The notes below the pieces were generated by a model. The model saw nothing but the letters and a program-made list of their open reading frames with translations. It made no database searches and was not told the origin of the DNA. A DNA stretch of 64,000 bases from positions 372,001-436,000 of the forward strand of contig CAWDME010000012.1 of NCBI GenBank assembly GCA_963803335.1. Direction: 5' to 3'. Source of the DNA: DASSUW01 sp963803335 (lineage in GTDB: Bacteria; Actinomycetota; Thermoleophilia; Solirubrobacterales; Solirubrobacteraceae). The position numbers and the translations under genes were made by a program. Below are positions 24,673 to 33,439 of this stretch, one piece after another. Every line of letters starts with the position of its first letter. The first letter of the stretch is position 1.

Positions 24673-26147
24673 GCGATTACCGGCTCGGGGACGCGGACGT
24701 CGAGCGCGTAGTCGGCCGGCTGCAACTGTGCCGCGCGGCGGCGGAACCGCCACGTCCAGTCCGGCCACAGGGTCGCGTTGCGGCCCGTGTCGTCGAGGTA
24801 CCAGCTCGCGCAGCCGGTGTTCCACACGGTGCCCTCCATGCGCCGGTCGATCTCGGCGTTGAAGCGCTCCTGCGCCGCGGCGGTGACCTCGATCGTCTCG
24901 GCGCCACGCTCGCGCATGTGTTGCAGCGCGCCCAGCACGTGCGCGATCTGGGACTCGATCATGTAGACCATCGAGCTGTGCCCGAGCCCGGTGTTCGGGC
25001 CGAGCAGGAAGAACAGGTTCGGGAAGCCGGCGACCGACGTACCGAAGTACGCGCGCGGGCTGCCGTGCCAGAGATCGTCGAGCAGCTCGCCGCCGCGCCC
25101 GCGGACGGCGTGGCCGGCGGGGATGTCGGTGACCTGGAAGCCGGTGCCGAAGACGATCGCGTCGACCTCGCGCTCGGCGCCCTCGCCGTCGACGATCGAG
25201 TTGGCCCGCACCTCGCGCACACCCGCCGTGACGAGCTCGACGTTCGGCTTGCCCAGCGCGCGGTACCAGCGGTTGGACGGCAGGATGCGCTTGCAGCCGA
25301 TCGTGTAGTCGGGCGTGACCTTCTCCAGCAGCTCCGGGTCGGCGATCTGGCTGCGCATGTGCTTGCGCGCGAGCCGCTCGATCACGCGCATCAGCCGCGG
25401 GTTCTTCACGAACCCGAGCACGAGCGCCTCGCGCCCGGCGTAGACGCCGCCGCGCACGAGCTTCTGCAGCGCCGGGACGCCGCGGTAGAGGCGGCGCTCG
25501 GTGTCGGAGATGGGGCGGTTCGAATGCGGCATCACCCACGGCGCCGTGCGCTGGAAGACGTGCAGCTGGGCGACCTGCTTCTGGATCGCGGGCACGTACT
25601 GGATCGCCGAGGCGCCGGTGCCGATCGAGGCGACGCGCTTGCCGGCGAGGTCGTAGTCGTGGTTCCAGCGCGCCGAGTGGAACGTCTCGCCCTCGAAGTC
25701 CGCGAGCCCCGGCAGGTCCGGGATCCGCGGCTCGGTGAGCGGGCCCATGCCGGCGATCAGCACGCGCGCGCGGAACGTGCCCTGTGTCGTCTCGATCTGC
25801 CAGCGGCCGTCAGGCTCGAGCCACGTCGCCGACTCGACGGTGGTGCTCAGGTGGATGTGGGGGCGGATGGCGAACTCGTCGGCGCAACGCCGCAGGTAGT
25901 CCCAGATCTCGCGCTGCGGCGAGTAGGTCTGGGTCCACTCCGGGTTAGGGGCGAACGAGAACGAGTACAGGTGCGAGGGCACGTCGCAGGCGCAGCCCGG
26001 ATAGGTGTTGGCCTGCCAGGTGCCGCCCACCTCGTCGGCGCGCTCCAGAACCGCGAAGTCGTGCATCCCCGCCTGCTTGAGGCGGATCGCCATCCCCAGC
26101 CCCGAGAACCCGCTGCCGACGATGACTATGTCGTGATCGTGGCTCAT
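24669..26147 (-). CDS. Flavin-containing / Baeyer-Villiger-type monooxygenase
   Basis: A 492-residue FAD and NADPH enzyme. The FAD motif is VIVGSGFSGLGMAIRL and the NADPH motif is VASIGTGASAIQYVP. Between them is FEGETFHSARWNHD, a good match to the Baeyer-Villiger fingerprint FxGxxxHxxxWP/D. It would insert oxygen next to a ketone or oxidise a heteroatom; substrate unknown. It is the first gene of a two-gene operon with an SDR, and divergent from a TetR regulator with an operator in the 28-bp gap. Confidence 0.92.
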   Translation of the reverse strand: MSHDHDIVIVGSGFSGLGMAIRLKQAGMHDFAVLERADEVGGTWQANTYPGCACDVPSHLYSFSFAPNPEWTQTYSPQREIWDYLRRCADEFAIRPHIHLSTTVESATWLEPDGRWQIETTQGTFRARVLIAGMGPLTEPRIPDLPGLADFEGETFHSARWNHDYDLAGKRVASIGTGASAIQYVPAIQKQVAQLHVFQRTAPWVMPHSNRPISDTERRLYRGVPALQKLVRGGVYAGREALVLGFVKNPRLMRVIERLARKHMRSQIADPELLEKVTPDYTIGCKRILPSNRWYRALGKPNVELVTAGVREVRANSIVDGEGAEREVDAIVFGTGFQVTDIPAGHAVRGRGGELLDDLWHGSPRAYFGTSVAGFPNLFFLLGPNTGLGHSSMVYMIESQIAHVLGALQHMRERGAETIEVTAAAQERFNAEIDRRMEGTVWNTGCASWYLDDTGRNATLWPDWTWRFRRRAAQLQPADYALDVRVPEPVIA

Positions 26148-26149
26148 AA

Positions 26150-26165
26150 GTTACGGTACTGTAAC
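26150..26165. promoter_or_regulatory. Operator between monooxygenase and tetR
   Basis: GTTACGGTACTGTAAC is a 16-bp dyad with a single mismatched pair; GTAAC is repeated at 26169-26173. It lies 3 bases upstream of the monooxygenase start and 10 bases upstream of the TetR start. It is the obvious target of the divergent TetR protein. Confidence 0.6.
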
Positions 26166-26175
26166 ATGTAACCGG

Positions 26176-26751
26176 ATGCCCGCCGTCGGTACACCTCGAA
26201 TGAAGGCCGACGCGCGTCGCGAGCAGGTGCTCGACGCGGCCAAGGCGGTCGTCGCCGAGCACGGTTTCCACGGCGTGTCGATCGAGGCGGTGGCCCGCGA
26301 GGCGGGCGTCACGCGCCCGATCATCTACCGCCACTTCGACGACCTGGGCGCGCTGCTCGACGCGCTGGTCGAGCGCGAGACGCTGCGCGCGCTGCTGCAG
26401 CTGCGCGACGTCCTGCCCTCGCGCGCCGATGACCTGATCGCCGGTCTCGAGGGCTATCTGAGCGCCGTGCAGAGCGACCCGGTGACGTGGCGGCTGGTGC
26501 TCGTCACGCCCGACGGCGCCCCCGCGCTGCTGCGCGAGCGGATCGCCGCCGGGCGCGCCGCGGTGGTGGCTCAGCTCGCCGCCGCGGTAGAGCCCCGGGC
26601 CGGCTCACCCGACCCGGAGCTGACCGCGCACGCCCTGTCGGCGATGGCCGACGAGGCGGCGCGGCTCCTGCTCGACGACCCCGAGCGCTTCCCGCCCGCG
26701 CGGCTCGTCGCCCACGCGCGGTGGCTGCTCGGCGGCTTCACTGTGCCCTGA
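26176..26751 (+). CDS. TetR-family transcriptional regulator
   Basis: A 191-residue regulator. The helix-turn-helix spans residues 15-60 (VLDAAKAVVAEHGFHGVS, then AREAGVTRPIIYRHFDD). The ligand domain is Ala- and Arg-rich. It probably represses the divergent monooxygenase-SDR operon through the dyad at 26150. Its last 14 bases overlap the convergent GT39 gene. Confidence 0.9.
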   Translation: MPAVGTPRMKADARREQVLDAAKAVVAEHGFHGVSIEAVAREAGVTRPIIYRHFDDLGALLDALVERETLRALLQLRDVLPSRADDLIAGLEGYLSAVQSDPVTWRLVLVTPDGAPALLRERIAAGRAAVVAQLAAAVEPRAGSPDPELTAHALSAMADEAARLLLDDPERFPPARLVAHARWLLGGFTVP

Positions 26752-28654
26752 GCTGGTCGGCGAGGCCCTGGAGGTCGTAGAGGCCGTCGACCGAGCTCAC
26801 CTGCTTGCCGACCGCCTCGACGGCGGTCATCACGGCGTCGGCTCCGGTGCGGCCGTCGTTGGGCAGCCCACCCCCACCGCTGGTGAGCACGTAGCGGATC
26901 TGGCCGGACTCGACGGCGTCGGCCAGCCATTCGGTCGTCACCTGGCTCTCGCGGCCGGAGAAGCCCCCGATCGCCACCACGTCCGCGCCCGAGCTGATCA
27001 GCGAGCTCGCCGCGCCGGACTGGCTGGCAACCGCGATCGCGCCGCCACCGTGCTCCTGGGCGTAGGCGATCGCCGCGGTGAGCGAGCTGCTGTCGCCGCC
27101 GAACATGCCGCCTCCGGCGTTGGCGCCGGTGCCGCCGGGCGGTGCGCCGATGCCGCCGCCCGGACTGCCGGCGGACGCGGTGGTGGCCGGGCCGCCGGCG
27201 GGGAACGTGCCGCCGGTGGCGTGGCCGAGCGTCTCCACCGCCCACGCACCGGGGGCGAGCAGCAGCAGCGCGATCGCGGCCGCGACCACGTAGGCGCGCA
27301 TCCGCGGCGCGAGCACGAAGGCCAGTCCGGCAGCGGCGAGCACGCCGCCCGCGGCGAGCAGCCCGGGCCACCAGGACAGCGACGTGGGGTTGTCGCGCAG
27401 GATCACGATCTCCGTGACGACGCCGGCCAGCACAGCGGCAGGGCCGACGACGCGCGCGAGCACGTCGCGCCGCAGCACCAGCGCGACCGTCGCGCCGACG
27501 AGCGCGGCGATGAACGGCGCGAGCTGGGAGACGTAGTACGGGTGGAAGATGCCCTCGGCGCGGCTGAAGGCGACGGCGATCGTGAGGAACGCGCCGCCGA
27601 CGAGCAGCAGCCAGCCGGTGCGCGGGTCGCTGCAGCGCAGCCGCGTCGCCACGAGCAGGCCGAGGCCGCCGACGATCGCGACGCCGAGCAGCCACCCGGC
27701 CTGGCCGCCGAGCGCCTCGTTGAGGAGCCGGAACAGGCCCGGCTCGCCACCGAACAGGCCGTTGCCGCCGAAGCCGCCGCCCGCGCCGCCCGGTCCGCCG
27801 GCGCCGCCGCCCGGGCCGCCGTCCTGGCCGAAGAGGCGGCCGAGGCCGTTGTAGCCGAGGATCAGCGACCAGATGCTGTTGTCGCTCGTGCCCGACACCC
27901 ACGGGCGGTCGGCCGCCGGCGTCAGCCACATCAGCATCGGCCAGGCGAGGCCGACGACCGTCATCGCCGCACCGCCCGCGAGCAGCTGGCCGGCCGCCTT
28001 CGCGCGGCCGCGCGGAGCGACCCACAGCCACGCCGCGACGATCGCCGGGACGACGAGCAGCGCGGCCGCCATCTTGGCCTCGAAGCCGAGCCCGACCGCG
28101 ACCCCGGCGAGCACGATCCAGCGCGTCCGGCCGTCCGCGAACGCGCGCACGACGAACCACAGCGCCGCGGTGCAGCACAGCGCGAGCAGGGCGTCGGGAT
28201 TGTTGTGGCGCGAGATCGCAACGGTGATCGGCGTCAGCACGAGCGCGAGGCCCGCGACGAAGCCGGCGACGCGCCCGAACTGGCGCTTCGTGAGGTCGTA
28301 GACGAGGGCGACGCTCGCCACGCCCATCAGCGCTTGCGGGACCAGCAGGCTCCATGAGCTGAAGCCGAAGACCCGCGCCGACAGCGCCTGGACCCACAGC
28401 GCGAGCGGCGGTTTGTCGACCGTCATGACACCCGAGGCGTCGAACGATCCATAGAAGACGGCATGCCAGCTCGTGGTCATCGAGCGCACGGCGGCGCTGT
28501 AGTACTCGTTGGCGAAGCCGTTGCGGTTCAGCGCCCACAGGTAGAGGACGCCGGCGAGCACGAGCAGGCCGGCGAGCTCGGGGGCGGGCAGGGAGAGCGA
28601 GAGGCTGCGAGCGCGGCTACGAGGCCGCGGCAGGGTGATCGAATCGGTCGACAT
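26738..28654 (-). CDS. GT39-family (ArnT/PMT-like) membrane glycosyltransferase
   Basis: A 638-residue protein with roughly 11-13 transmembrane helices. The first loop contains the acidic catalytic-type motif NEYYSAAVRSM and VDKPPLALWVQAL, typical of lipid-linked sugar transferases that act at the outer face. Two Gly-rich stretches stand out, at about residues 276-305 (loop) and 470-510. The last about 130 residues form a soluble exported domain (SSLTAAIAYAQEH to the end). It faces a GT2-GtrA protein gene across a region with 11-bp-phased repeats. The sugar acceptor is unknown. Confidence 0.88.
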   Translation of the reverse strand: MSTDSITLPRPRSRARSLSLSLPAPELAGLLVLAGVLYLWALNRNGFANEYYSAAVRSMTTSWHAVFYGSFDASGVMTVDKPPLALWVQALSARVFGFSSWSLLVPQALMGVASVALVYDLTKRQFGRVAGFVAGLALVLTPITVAISRHNNPDALLALCCTAALWFVVRAFADGRTRWIVLAGVAVGLGFEAKMAAALLVVPAIVAAWLWVAPRGRAKAAGQLLAGGAAMTVVGLAWPMLMWLTPAADRPWVSGTSDNSIWSLILGYNGLGRLFGQDGGPGGGAGGPGGAGGGFGGNGLFGGEPGLFRLLNEALGGQAGWLLGVAIVGGLGLLVATRLRCSDPRTGWLLLVGGAFLTIAVAFSRAEGIFHPYYVSQLAPFIAALVGATVALVLRRDVLARVVGPAAVLAGVVTEIVILRDNPTSLSWWPGLLAAGGVLAAAGLAFVLAPRMRAYVVAAAIALLLLAPGAWAVETLGHATGGTFPAGGPATTASAGSPGGGIGAPPGGTGANAGGGMFGGDSSSLTAAIAYAQEHGGGAIAVASQSGAASSLISSGADVVAIGGFSGRESQVTTEWLADAVESGQIRYVLTSGGGGLPNDGRTGADAVMTAVEAVGKQVSSVDGLYDLQGLADQLRAQ

Positions 28655-28686
28655 GCCGGCAGCTTCGGCCGGATCTGCGAGAGCGC

Positions 28687-28719
28687 CCTGTGGCGAGCCT
28701 GGGAGTTCCCTGAGCCGCG
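28687..28719. promoter_or_regulatory. 11-bp-phased CCTG array facing GT39
   Basis: CCTG recurs at 28687, 28698 and 28709, exactly 11 bases apart (CCTGTGGCGAG, CCTGGGAGTTC, CCTGAGCCGCG). Read on the minus strand the unit is CTCNCAGG, the same as at 34171-34200 beside the response regulator gene. It lies 33 bases upstream of the GT39 start. Confidence 0.6.
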
Positions 28720-28724
28720 CGCCG

Positions 28725-28768
28725 CTCTCAGCGCGCTCTCAGGCTCCTCCCACGGATCTCCCACGCCG
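28725..28768. promoter_or_regulatory. 11-bp-phased CTCNCA array facing the GT2 operon
   Basis: Four consecutive 11-base units, CTCTCAGCGCG, CTCTCAGGCTC, CTCCCACGGAT and CTCCCACGCCG, run in the opposite orientation to the neighbouring array. They end 18 bases before the ATG at 28787. Tandem units of one helical turn are the usual binding layout of OmpR/PhoB-type regulators. Confidence 0.6.
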
Positions 28769-28786
28769 CGCGCCGACGCTGCAGGC

Positions 28787-29005
28787 ATGACATCGAGCCC
28801 CCTCCGCCGGCGCCTTGCTCCCCTGATGGTCACGGGCGCCCTGATCGCCGCCGGCATCCCGACGCTGCTCGCGCCGGCGAGGGCCGGCGCGCAGCCGCAT
28901 CGTCACCACCCGCGGCACGCCTCCACTCCTCCGGACCGGATCGCGTACATGCAGCGCTCGACCGCGACCACCTCGTACGTGCCCCAGCGCATAGCGACGA
29001 TCTGA
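28787..29005 (+). CDS. Small putative secreted protein
   Basis: 72 residues. The N-terminus (RRRLAPLMVTGALIAAGI) is a signal peptide or single membrane anchor, with possible cleavage after ARAGA. The remaining about 40 residues are His- and Thr-rich and have no known domain. The stop overlaps the next ATG (TGATG), so it is translationally coupled to the GT2-GtrA gene. The position directly after the CTCNCA array supports it being the first gene of the operon. Function unknown. Confidence 0.55.
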   Translation: MTSSPLRRRLAPLMVTGALIAAGIPTLLAPARAGAQPHRHHPRHASTPPDRIAYMQRSTATTSYVPQRIATI

Positions 29006-30177
29006 TGGCTGCCACCGCGCTCTGGCACCGCCCGCTCGCGCCCGCGCTCGCGGCGCCGCAGGTGGAGATCGTCGTGCCCGTGCACAACGAGGAGCGCGCG
29101 CTCGCGCTCAGCATCCGGCGGCTGCATCGCTTCTTGAGCGCCGAGTTCCCGTTGAGCTGGCGGATCGTGATCGCCGACAACGCGAGCACCGATGCGACGC
29201 CCGATGTGGCGGCGACGCTCGCGCTCGAGCTCCCGTCGGTCGGCTGGCTCCGGCTCGAGGAGAAGGGCCGCGGGCGTGCGCTCCGCGCCGCCTGGTCGGC
29301 CAGTGACGCGCGCGTGGTCTGTTACATGGACGTCGACCTCTCGACCGACCTGCGCGGGCTGCTGCCGCTGGTCGCCCCGCTGCTCTCCGGCCATAGCGAC
29401 GTGGCGATCGGGACGCGCCTCGCGCACGGCGCGCGTGTCGTCCGCGGGCCCAAGCGCGAGCTGATCTCGCGCGCGTACAACCGGCTCCTGCACACGACGC
29501 TGCACGCGCGCTTCAGCGACGCGCAGTGCGGCTTCAAGGCCGTCCGCCGCGAGGCGCTCGACCCGCTGCTCGAGGCCGTACGCGACAACAGCTGGTTCTT
29601 CGACACCGAGCTGCTGGTCGTCGCCCAGCGCCGCGGCCTGCGCATCCACGAGGTGCCCGTCGACTGGATCGACGATCCCGACTCGCGCGTGAAGATCGTG
29701 CGCACGGCGCTCGAGGATCTGCGCGGCGTCGCACGGCTGATGGCCGCCTCGCCGATCGCTCGCTTCATGGGCGTGGGCGTCCTCAGCACGCTCGCCTACG
29801 CGCTGCTGTTCCTCGTGCTGCAAACGCCGCTCGGCGCCGGCTGGGCCAACGCCGTCGCGCTGCTGCTGACCGCGATCGGGAACACCGCGGCCAACCGCCG
29901 CCTCACATTCGGCGTGCGCGGGCGCGCCGACCTCGTCCGCCACCACGTCCGCGGCGCCCTCGTCTTCTTCCTCACGCTCGCCTTGACCACCGGCGCGCTG
30001 GCCGTCCTGCACGGTCTCGACGCCACGCCTCGGCGCGCCGTCGAGCTGGCCGTGCTCGTCGTCGCCAGCCTCGCCGCCACGGTCACGCGCTACGTCGCGC
30101 TGCGCACCTGGGTCTTCACCCAGCGGCGCCGCCGTCGTTCCACCGCACTCGTTTCGACAGACAGGAGTCCCGCATGA
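29005..30177 (+). CDS. Bifunctional GT2 glycosyltransferase / GtrA-like membrane protein
   Basis: A 390-residue protein. Residues 18-245 form a dolichol-phosphate mannosyltransferase-type GT2 domain (VEIVVPVHNEERALALS, ADNASTDAT, the metal-binding DVDLSTDL, and DAQCGFKAVRREA). Residues about 255-375 are a GtrA-like four-helix membrane domain (FMGVGVLSTLAYALLFLVL, NTAANRRLTFG). It should transfer a nucleotide sugar to polyprenyl phosphate and help it across the membrane. The product is a natural donor for the divergent GT39 enzyme. Confidence 0.92.
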   Translation: MAATALWHRPLAPALAAPQVEIVVPVHNEERALALSIRRLHRFLSAEFPLSWRIVIADNASTDATPDVAATLALELPSVGWLRLEEKGRGRALRAAWSASDARVVCYMDVDLSTDLRGLLPLVAPLLSGHSDVAIGTRLAHGARVVRGPKRELISRAYNRLLHTTLHARFSDAQCGFKAVRREALDPLLEAVRDNSWFFDTELLVVAQRRGLRIHEVPVDWIDDPDSRVKIVRTALEDLRGVARLMAASPIARFMGVGVLSTLAYALLFLVLQTPLGAGWANAVALLLTAIGNTAANRRLTFGVRGRADLVRHHVRGALVFFLTLALTTGALAVLHGLDATPRRAVELAVLVVASLAATVTRYVALRTWVFTQRRRRRSTALVSTDRSPA

Positions 30178-30641
30178 ACCCCCGCTTCCGCCGTGTGGCG
30201 GTCTTCGCCGGCACCGCCGCCATCGCGGCCGGTGCGGGCATCGGCGTCGCCGCCAAGGGCGACGCGACCTCGTCCTCCACGCCGAACACGATCCAGCGGC
30301 AAGGCCCGGGCGGCGCTCCGAGCGGCGCCGGCCTCAGCAGCCTCGCCGACGCCCTCGGCGTCTCCGAGGCGCGCCTGCAGGAGGCCATGCGCAAGGCGCG
30401 GCCGACGGATCCCGGTGCCGGTGGTAGCCCGGACGACATGCTCCAGACGCTCGCCGACGAGCTCGGCCTGTCGGTCGACAAGGTCCGCGCGGCGTTCGAG
30501 TCGACGATGCCGCAGCGCGGCAGCGGCGGCGGCGCTCCGCCGTCCGGCCAGACCGCGCCGACCACCCCTCCGTCTGGCGACCAGACCGCGCCGACCACCC
30601 CTTCGTCCTCGTCTGGCGACGGCTCGGCCCAGACCACGTAG
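30174..30641 (+). CDS. Exported protein with two helical LGVS repeats
   Basis: 155 residues, ATG 30174 overlapping the previous stop (ATGA) with a strong AGGAG site. After a signal peptide (FAGTAAIAAGAGIGVAA) two similar segments occur, SLADALGVSEARLQEAMRKA and TLADELGLSVDKVRAAFEST, about 50 residues apart. The C-terminus is low-complexity Pro/Thr/Gly, including a repeated QTAPTTPPSGD. Proteins with LGVSxxxLxxA repeats are common and uncharacterised in actinobacteria. It is the third gene of the GT2 operon. Confidence 0.75.
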   Translation: MNPRFRRVAVFAGTAAIAAGAGIGVAAKGDATSSSTPNTIQRQGPGGAPSGAGLSSLADALGVSEARLQEAMRKARPTDPGAGGSPDDMLQTLADELGLSVDKVRAAFESTMPQRGSGGGAPPSGQTAPTTPPSGDQTAPTTPSSSSGDGSAQTT

Positions 30642-30709
30642 CCGCGCCTCAGCTCCGGCGAACTACCCCGCCGCGGCTGGTTTTCGACGTACCGACAACT
30701 ATTTTTGTC

Positions 30710-30738
30710 TTGACAGACTGATCGTTCGGTGGCATGCT
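30710..30738 (+). promoter_or_regulatory. Possible promoter of the ArsR-SRPBCC pair
   Basis: TTGACA (30710-30715) is a consensus -35 in an AT-rich gap. Seventeen bases later CATGCT (30733-30738) is a weak -10. If used, transcription would begin at about the in-frame GTG 30746 and give a leaderless mRNA, shortening the regulator by four residues. Confidence 0.35.
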
Positions 30739-31336
30739 GCACGGCGTGCTCGACGTTGCCGTCATCGACGATCCCGCCGCCGCCGAGGTGTCGCTGGACC
30801 CCGTGCGGGCCCGGCTGCTGGCCGCGCTCGCCGAGCCCGGCTCGGCGAGCTCGCTGGCCGCGACCGTCGGGCTCACGCGCCAGAAGGCCAACTACCACCT
30901 GCGCGCGCTCGAGCGCCATGGGCTCGTCGAGCTCGTGGAAGAGCGCCGCAAGGGCAACTGCACCGAGCGCGTGCTGCGGGCGACCGCCGCGTCGTACGTG
31001 ATCTCCCCCAACGCGATGGAGTCGCTGGCGCCCGATCCCGGCCGAGCGCCCGATCAGGCGTCGGCGCACTGGATGGTCGCGCTGGCGGGCCGCCTCGTGA
31101 GCGAGGTCGGCGACCTCATCGTGCGGGCCAACGAGGCCGGCCAGCCGCTCGCCACGTTCGCCGCCGACAGCCAGATCCGCTTCGCCTCCGCGGCCGATCG
31201 TGCGGCCTTCACCGAAGAGCTCGGCGACGCGGTCGCCGGCCTCATCGCCAAGTACCACGACGCCGGCGCGCCGGGCGGGCGCACGCACCGCCTGGTCCTG
31301 GCTCTGCACCCGAGCATCACCGACAACAAGGAGTGA
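30734..31336 (+). CDS. ArsR-like winged-helix regulator
   Basis: A 200-residue protein with a helix-turn-helix at residues 22-80 (DPVRARLLAALAEPGSAS, then VGLTRQKANYHLRALERHG). It belongs to the group of ArsR-like proteins paired with SRPBCC (AHSA1) proteins. The gene downstream starts 4 bases after its stop, so the pair is one operon. ATG 30734 is given; GTG 30746 is possible if the transcript is leaderless. Confidence 0.85.
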   Translation: MLHGVLDVAVIDDPAAAEVSLDPVRARLLAALAEPGSASSLAATVGLTRQKANYHLRALERHGLVELVEERRKGNCTERVLRATAASYVISPNAMESLAPDPGRAPDQASAHWMVALAGRLVSEVGDLIVRANEAGQPLATFAADSQIRFASAADRAAFTEELGDAVAGLIAKYHDAGAPGGRTHRLVLALHPSITDNKE

Positions 31337-31340
31337 CGAG

Positions 31341-32033
31341 ATGGGCAAGGAGTTCGAGATCCGCCGCGAGGTGGTGCTTCCGGCGACCCCCGAGGCGGTC
31401 TGGGAAGCCGTCGCCACCGGCCCGGGCACGGCCTCGTGGCTGTTCCCCGAGGAGCCCGGTCCCGACGCCAAGGTCGAGGAGGACCGGCCGCATCGCTTTG
31501 CGGTGCGTACGGAGGGGCCGGGCGGCTTCAACTCGCTCGAGTTCGTGATCGAGGGCCGCGACGGCGGCACCACGCTGCTGCGCTACGTGCACAGCGGCGT
31601 GATCGCCGAGGAGAACTGGGACGACCAGTACGACGCCGTCGACGCCCACACCGACTTCTACCTGCACACGCTCGGGCAGTACCTCGAGCACTTCAGCCCC
31701 AAGACGGCGACCTACGTGGGCGGCGGGCCTGGCGGGCTGATGGGCCCCGAGGCATCGATGACTCCGGACGCGTTCGAGACGCTCAAGCAGGCGCTCGGCG
31801 CGGCCGCCGAGGGCGATCGCGTCCGCTTGCCGGTCGACGACGTCGACGGCGTCGTGGACTACGCGACGCCCCACTTCCTCGGCGTCCGCAGCGACGAGGC
31901 GCTGTACCGCTTCTTCGGCCGCAACGCGTTCGGCGGGCCGGTCGGGATGAGCATCCACCACTTCGGCGACGGCGTCGACGCCGACGCGGCCGGCGAGGCG
32001 TGGACGCGCTGGCTCGCGAGCATCTACGCCTGA
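31341..32033 (+). CDS. SRPBCC / AHSA1-domain protein
   Basis: A 230-residue protein. Residues 1-140 form a START-like SRPBCC fold (EIRREVVLPATPEAVWEAVA, PGTASWLFPEE, LHTLGQYLEHF), a hydrophobic-ligand pocket. The last 80 residues look like a second, partial domain. A full AAGGAG ribosome site overlaps the regulator stop. Pairing with ArsR suggests small-molecule binding or detoxification. Its last 10 bases overlap the convergent histidine kinase gene. Confidence 0.82.
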   Translation: MGKEFEIRREVVLPATPEAVWEAVATGPGTASWLFPEEPGPDAKVEEDRPHRFAVRTEGPGGFNSLEFVIEGRDGGTTLLRYVHSGVIAEENWDDQYDAVDAHTDFYLHTLGQYLEHFSPKTATYVGGGPGGLMGPEASMTPDAFETLKQALGAAAEGDRVRLPVDDVDGVVDYATPHFLGVRSDEALYRFFGRNAFGGPVGMSIHHFGDGVDADAAGEAWTRWLASIYA

Positions 32034-33439
32034 GGCAGCGAGACCGAGAACACCGCACCGCCGTCAGGCGCGCTCGCGGCGCCCACCTCGCCGCCGTGCG
32101 CATCAACGATGGCAGCGACGATCGCCAGCCCGAGCCCGGCGCCGGCACGCCCACGCTCCCGCCCGCCCTCGGCACGCCAGAAGCGCTCGAACAGCGCGTC
32201 GGCGTCGCCGGTGGGCAGGCCGGGCCCGTGGTCGCGGACGCGCAGGCGCACGCGGCCGTCGCCGTTGGCGACGCTGACCTCGATGCTGGTGCCGGGCGGC
32301 GTGTGCACGAGCGCGTTGCGCAGCAGGTTGGCGAGCACCTGGCGGAGCTGGTGGGCATCGCCGAGCACGGCTGTCGCGCCGTCGGCGTCCAGCGCGATCT
32401 CACGGTCCGGCGCGGTGGCGCGCGCGTCGGACACTGCGTCCTCGGCCAGCGCGCCGAGGTCGACGCGCGCGTGCGGCGTCTCGGCGATCTCGTCCAGCCG
32501 CGCGAGCGTCAGCAGGTCTTCGACGAGCACGCCCATGCGCGCCGCCTCGTCCTCGATCCGGCGCATCGCCTTGTCGACGTCCTCCGGGTCGCGCGCCGCG
32601 CCCATGCGGAACAGCTCGGCGTAGCCGCGGATCGAGGCGAGCGGCGTGCGCAGCTCGTGCGAGGCGTCGGCCAGGAAGCGGCGCAACCGGTCCTCGGACG
32701 CCTCGCGCTGGCGAAACGCGCGCTCGAGCCGGTCGAGCATCGCGTTGAGCGCGATCCCCAGGCGGCCCACCTCGGTCCGCGGGTCGGTGGATTCGACGCG
32801 CTGCGAGAGGTCGCCGCCGGCGATCGCGCCCGCGGTGTGGCCCATGCGATCGAGCGGAAGCAGCCCGACGCGCACGACGGCCCAGGCGACGAGCCCGAGC
32901 ACGAGCAGCACCGCCACGATGACCAGCGACTCCACGGCCAGCAACCGGTTCAGCCGCTGGTCGATCTCCGCCATCGGCGCCGCGACCACCGCGATGCGGT
33001 CGCCGCGCAGCCGGTCGGCGTACACCCGGTAGGTGTTCTCGTCTCCGTTCTCGCCGCCGACCGTGAAGACGCGACCGAGCGGGATGCTGTGTGGGAGCTT
33101 GGGATCGGCGGTGATGTCCTGGCCGTAGGTGAACACGTGCGAGGCGATGCGATTGCCGTTGCGGTCGCGGACCTCGCCATACGTGCCGGCCGGCAGCCCG
33201 CTGCCCGGCGCGCCGCCGGGCGGCGGGCCGGCCTCGGGCCGCGAGCGCGGCTCGGCGTTCACGCCCTGCTCGCCGACCGCGCCGGCCACCAGCGGGGGCG
33301 CGCCACGCAGTTGGTCGTCGAGCCGCGTCAGCTCGAACGAGCGCTGCTCGACGTACGTGATGCCGCCGAGCAGCAGCAGCCCCAGCGCGGTCAGTGCGAG
33401 CAGCGCCGCCAGCAGCCGGCTGCGCAGCGAGGCCATCAC
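32024..33439 (-). CDS. Two-component sensor histidine kinase
   Basis: 471 residues (GTG 33439; ATG 33436 also possible). A first membrane helix at about 8-30, an external sensor of about 130 residues with a Gly/Pro-rich stretch then GTYGEVRDRNGN, a second helix at about 167-190, and HAMP follow. The H-box is FLADASHELRTPLASIRG, the N-box LLRNALVHT, with DHGPGLP and GAGLGLAIV. It autophosphorylates and signals to the OmpR-type partner, whose gene it overlaps by 4 bases. The stimulus is unknown, probably at the envelope. Confidence 0.95.
   Translation of the reverse strand: MMASLRSRLLAALLALTALGLLLLGGITYVEQRSFELTRLDDQLRGAPPLVAGAVGEQGVNAEPRSRPEAGPPPGGAPGSGLPAGTYGEVRDRNGNRIASHVFTYGQDITADPKLPHSIPLGRVFTVGGENGDENTYRVYADRLRGDRIAVVAAPMAEIDQRLNRLLAVESLVIVAVLLVLGLVAWAVVRVGLLPLDRMGHTAGAIAGGDLSQRVESTDPRTEVGRLGIALNAMLDRLERAFRQREASEDRLRRFLADASHELRTPLASIRGYAELFRMGAARDPEDVDKAMRRIEDEAARMGVLVEDLLTLARLDEIAETPHARVDLGALAEDAVSDARATAPDREIALDADGATAVLGDAHQLRQVLANLLRNALVHTPPGTSIEVSVANGDGRVRLRVRDHGPGLPTGDADALFERFWRAEGGRERGRAGAGLGLAIVAAIVDAHGGEVGAASAPDGGAVFSVSLPQA

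Noticed and set aside
28463..28786. Longer version of the small exported protein (180 codons)
   Set aside because: The extra part is antisense to the GT39 start and covers the operator arrays; ATG 28787 directly precedes a signal peptide.
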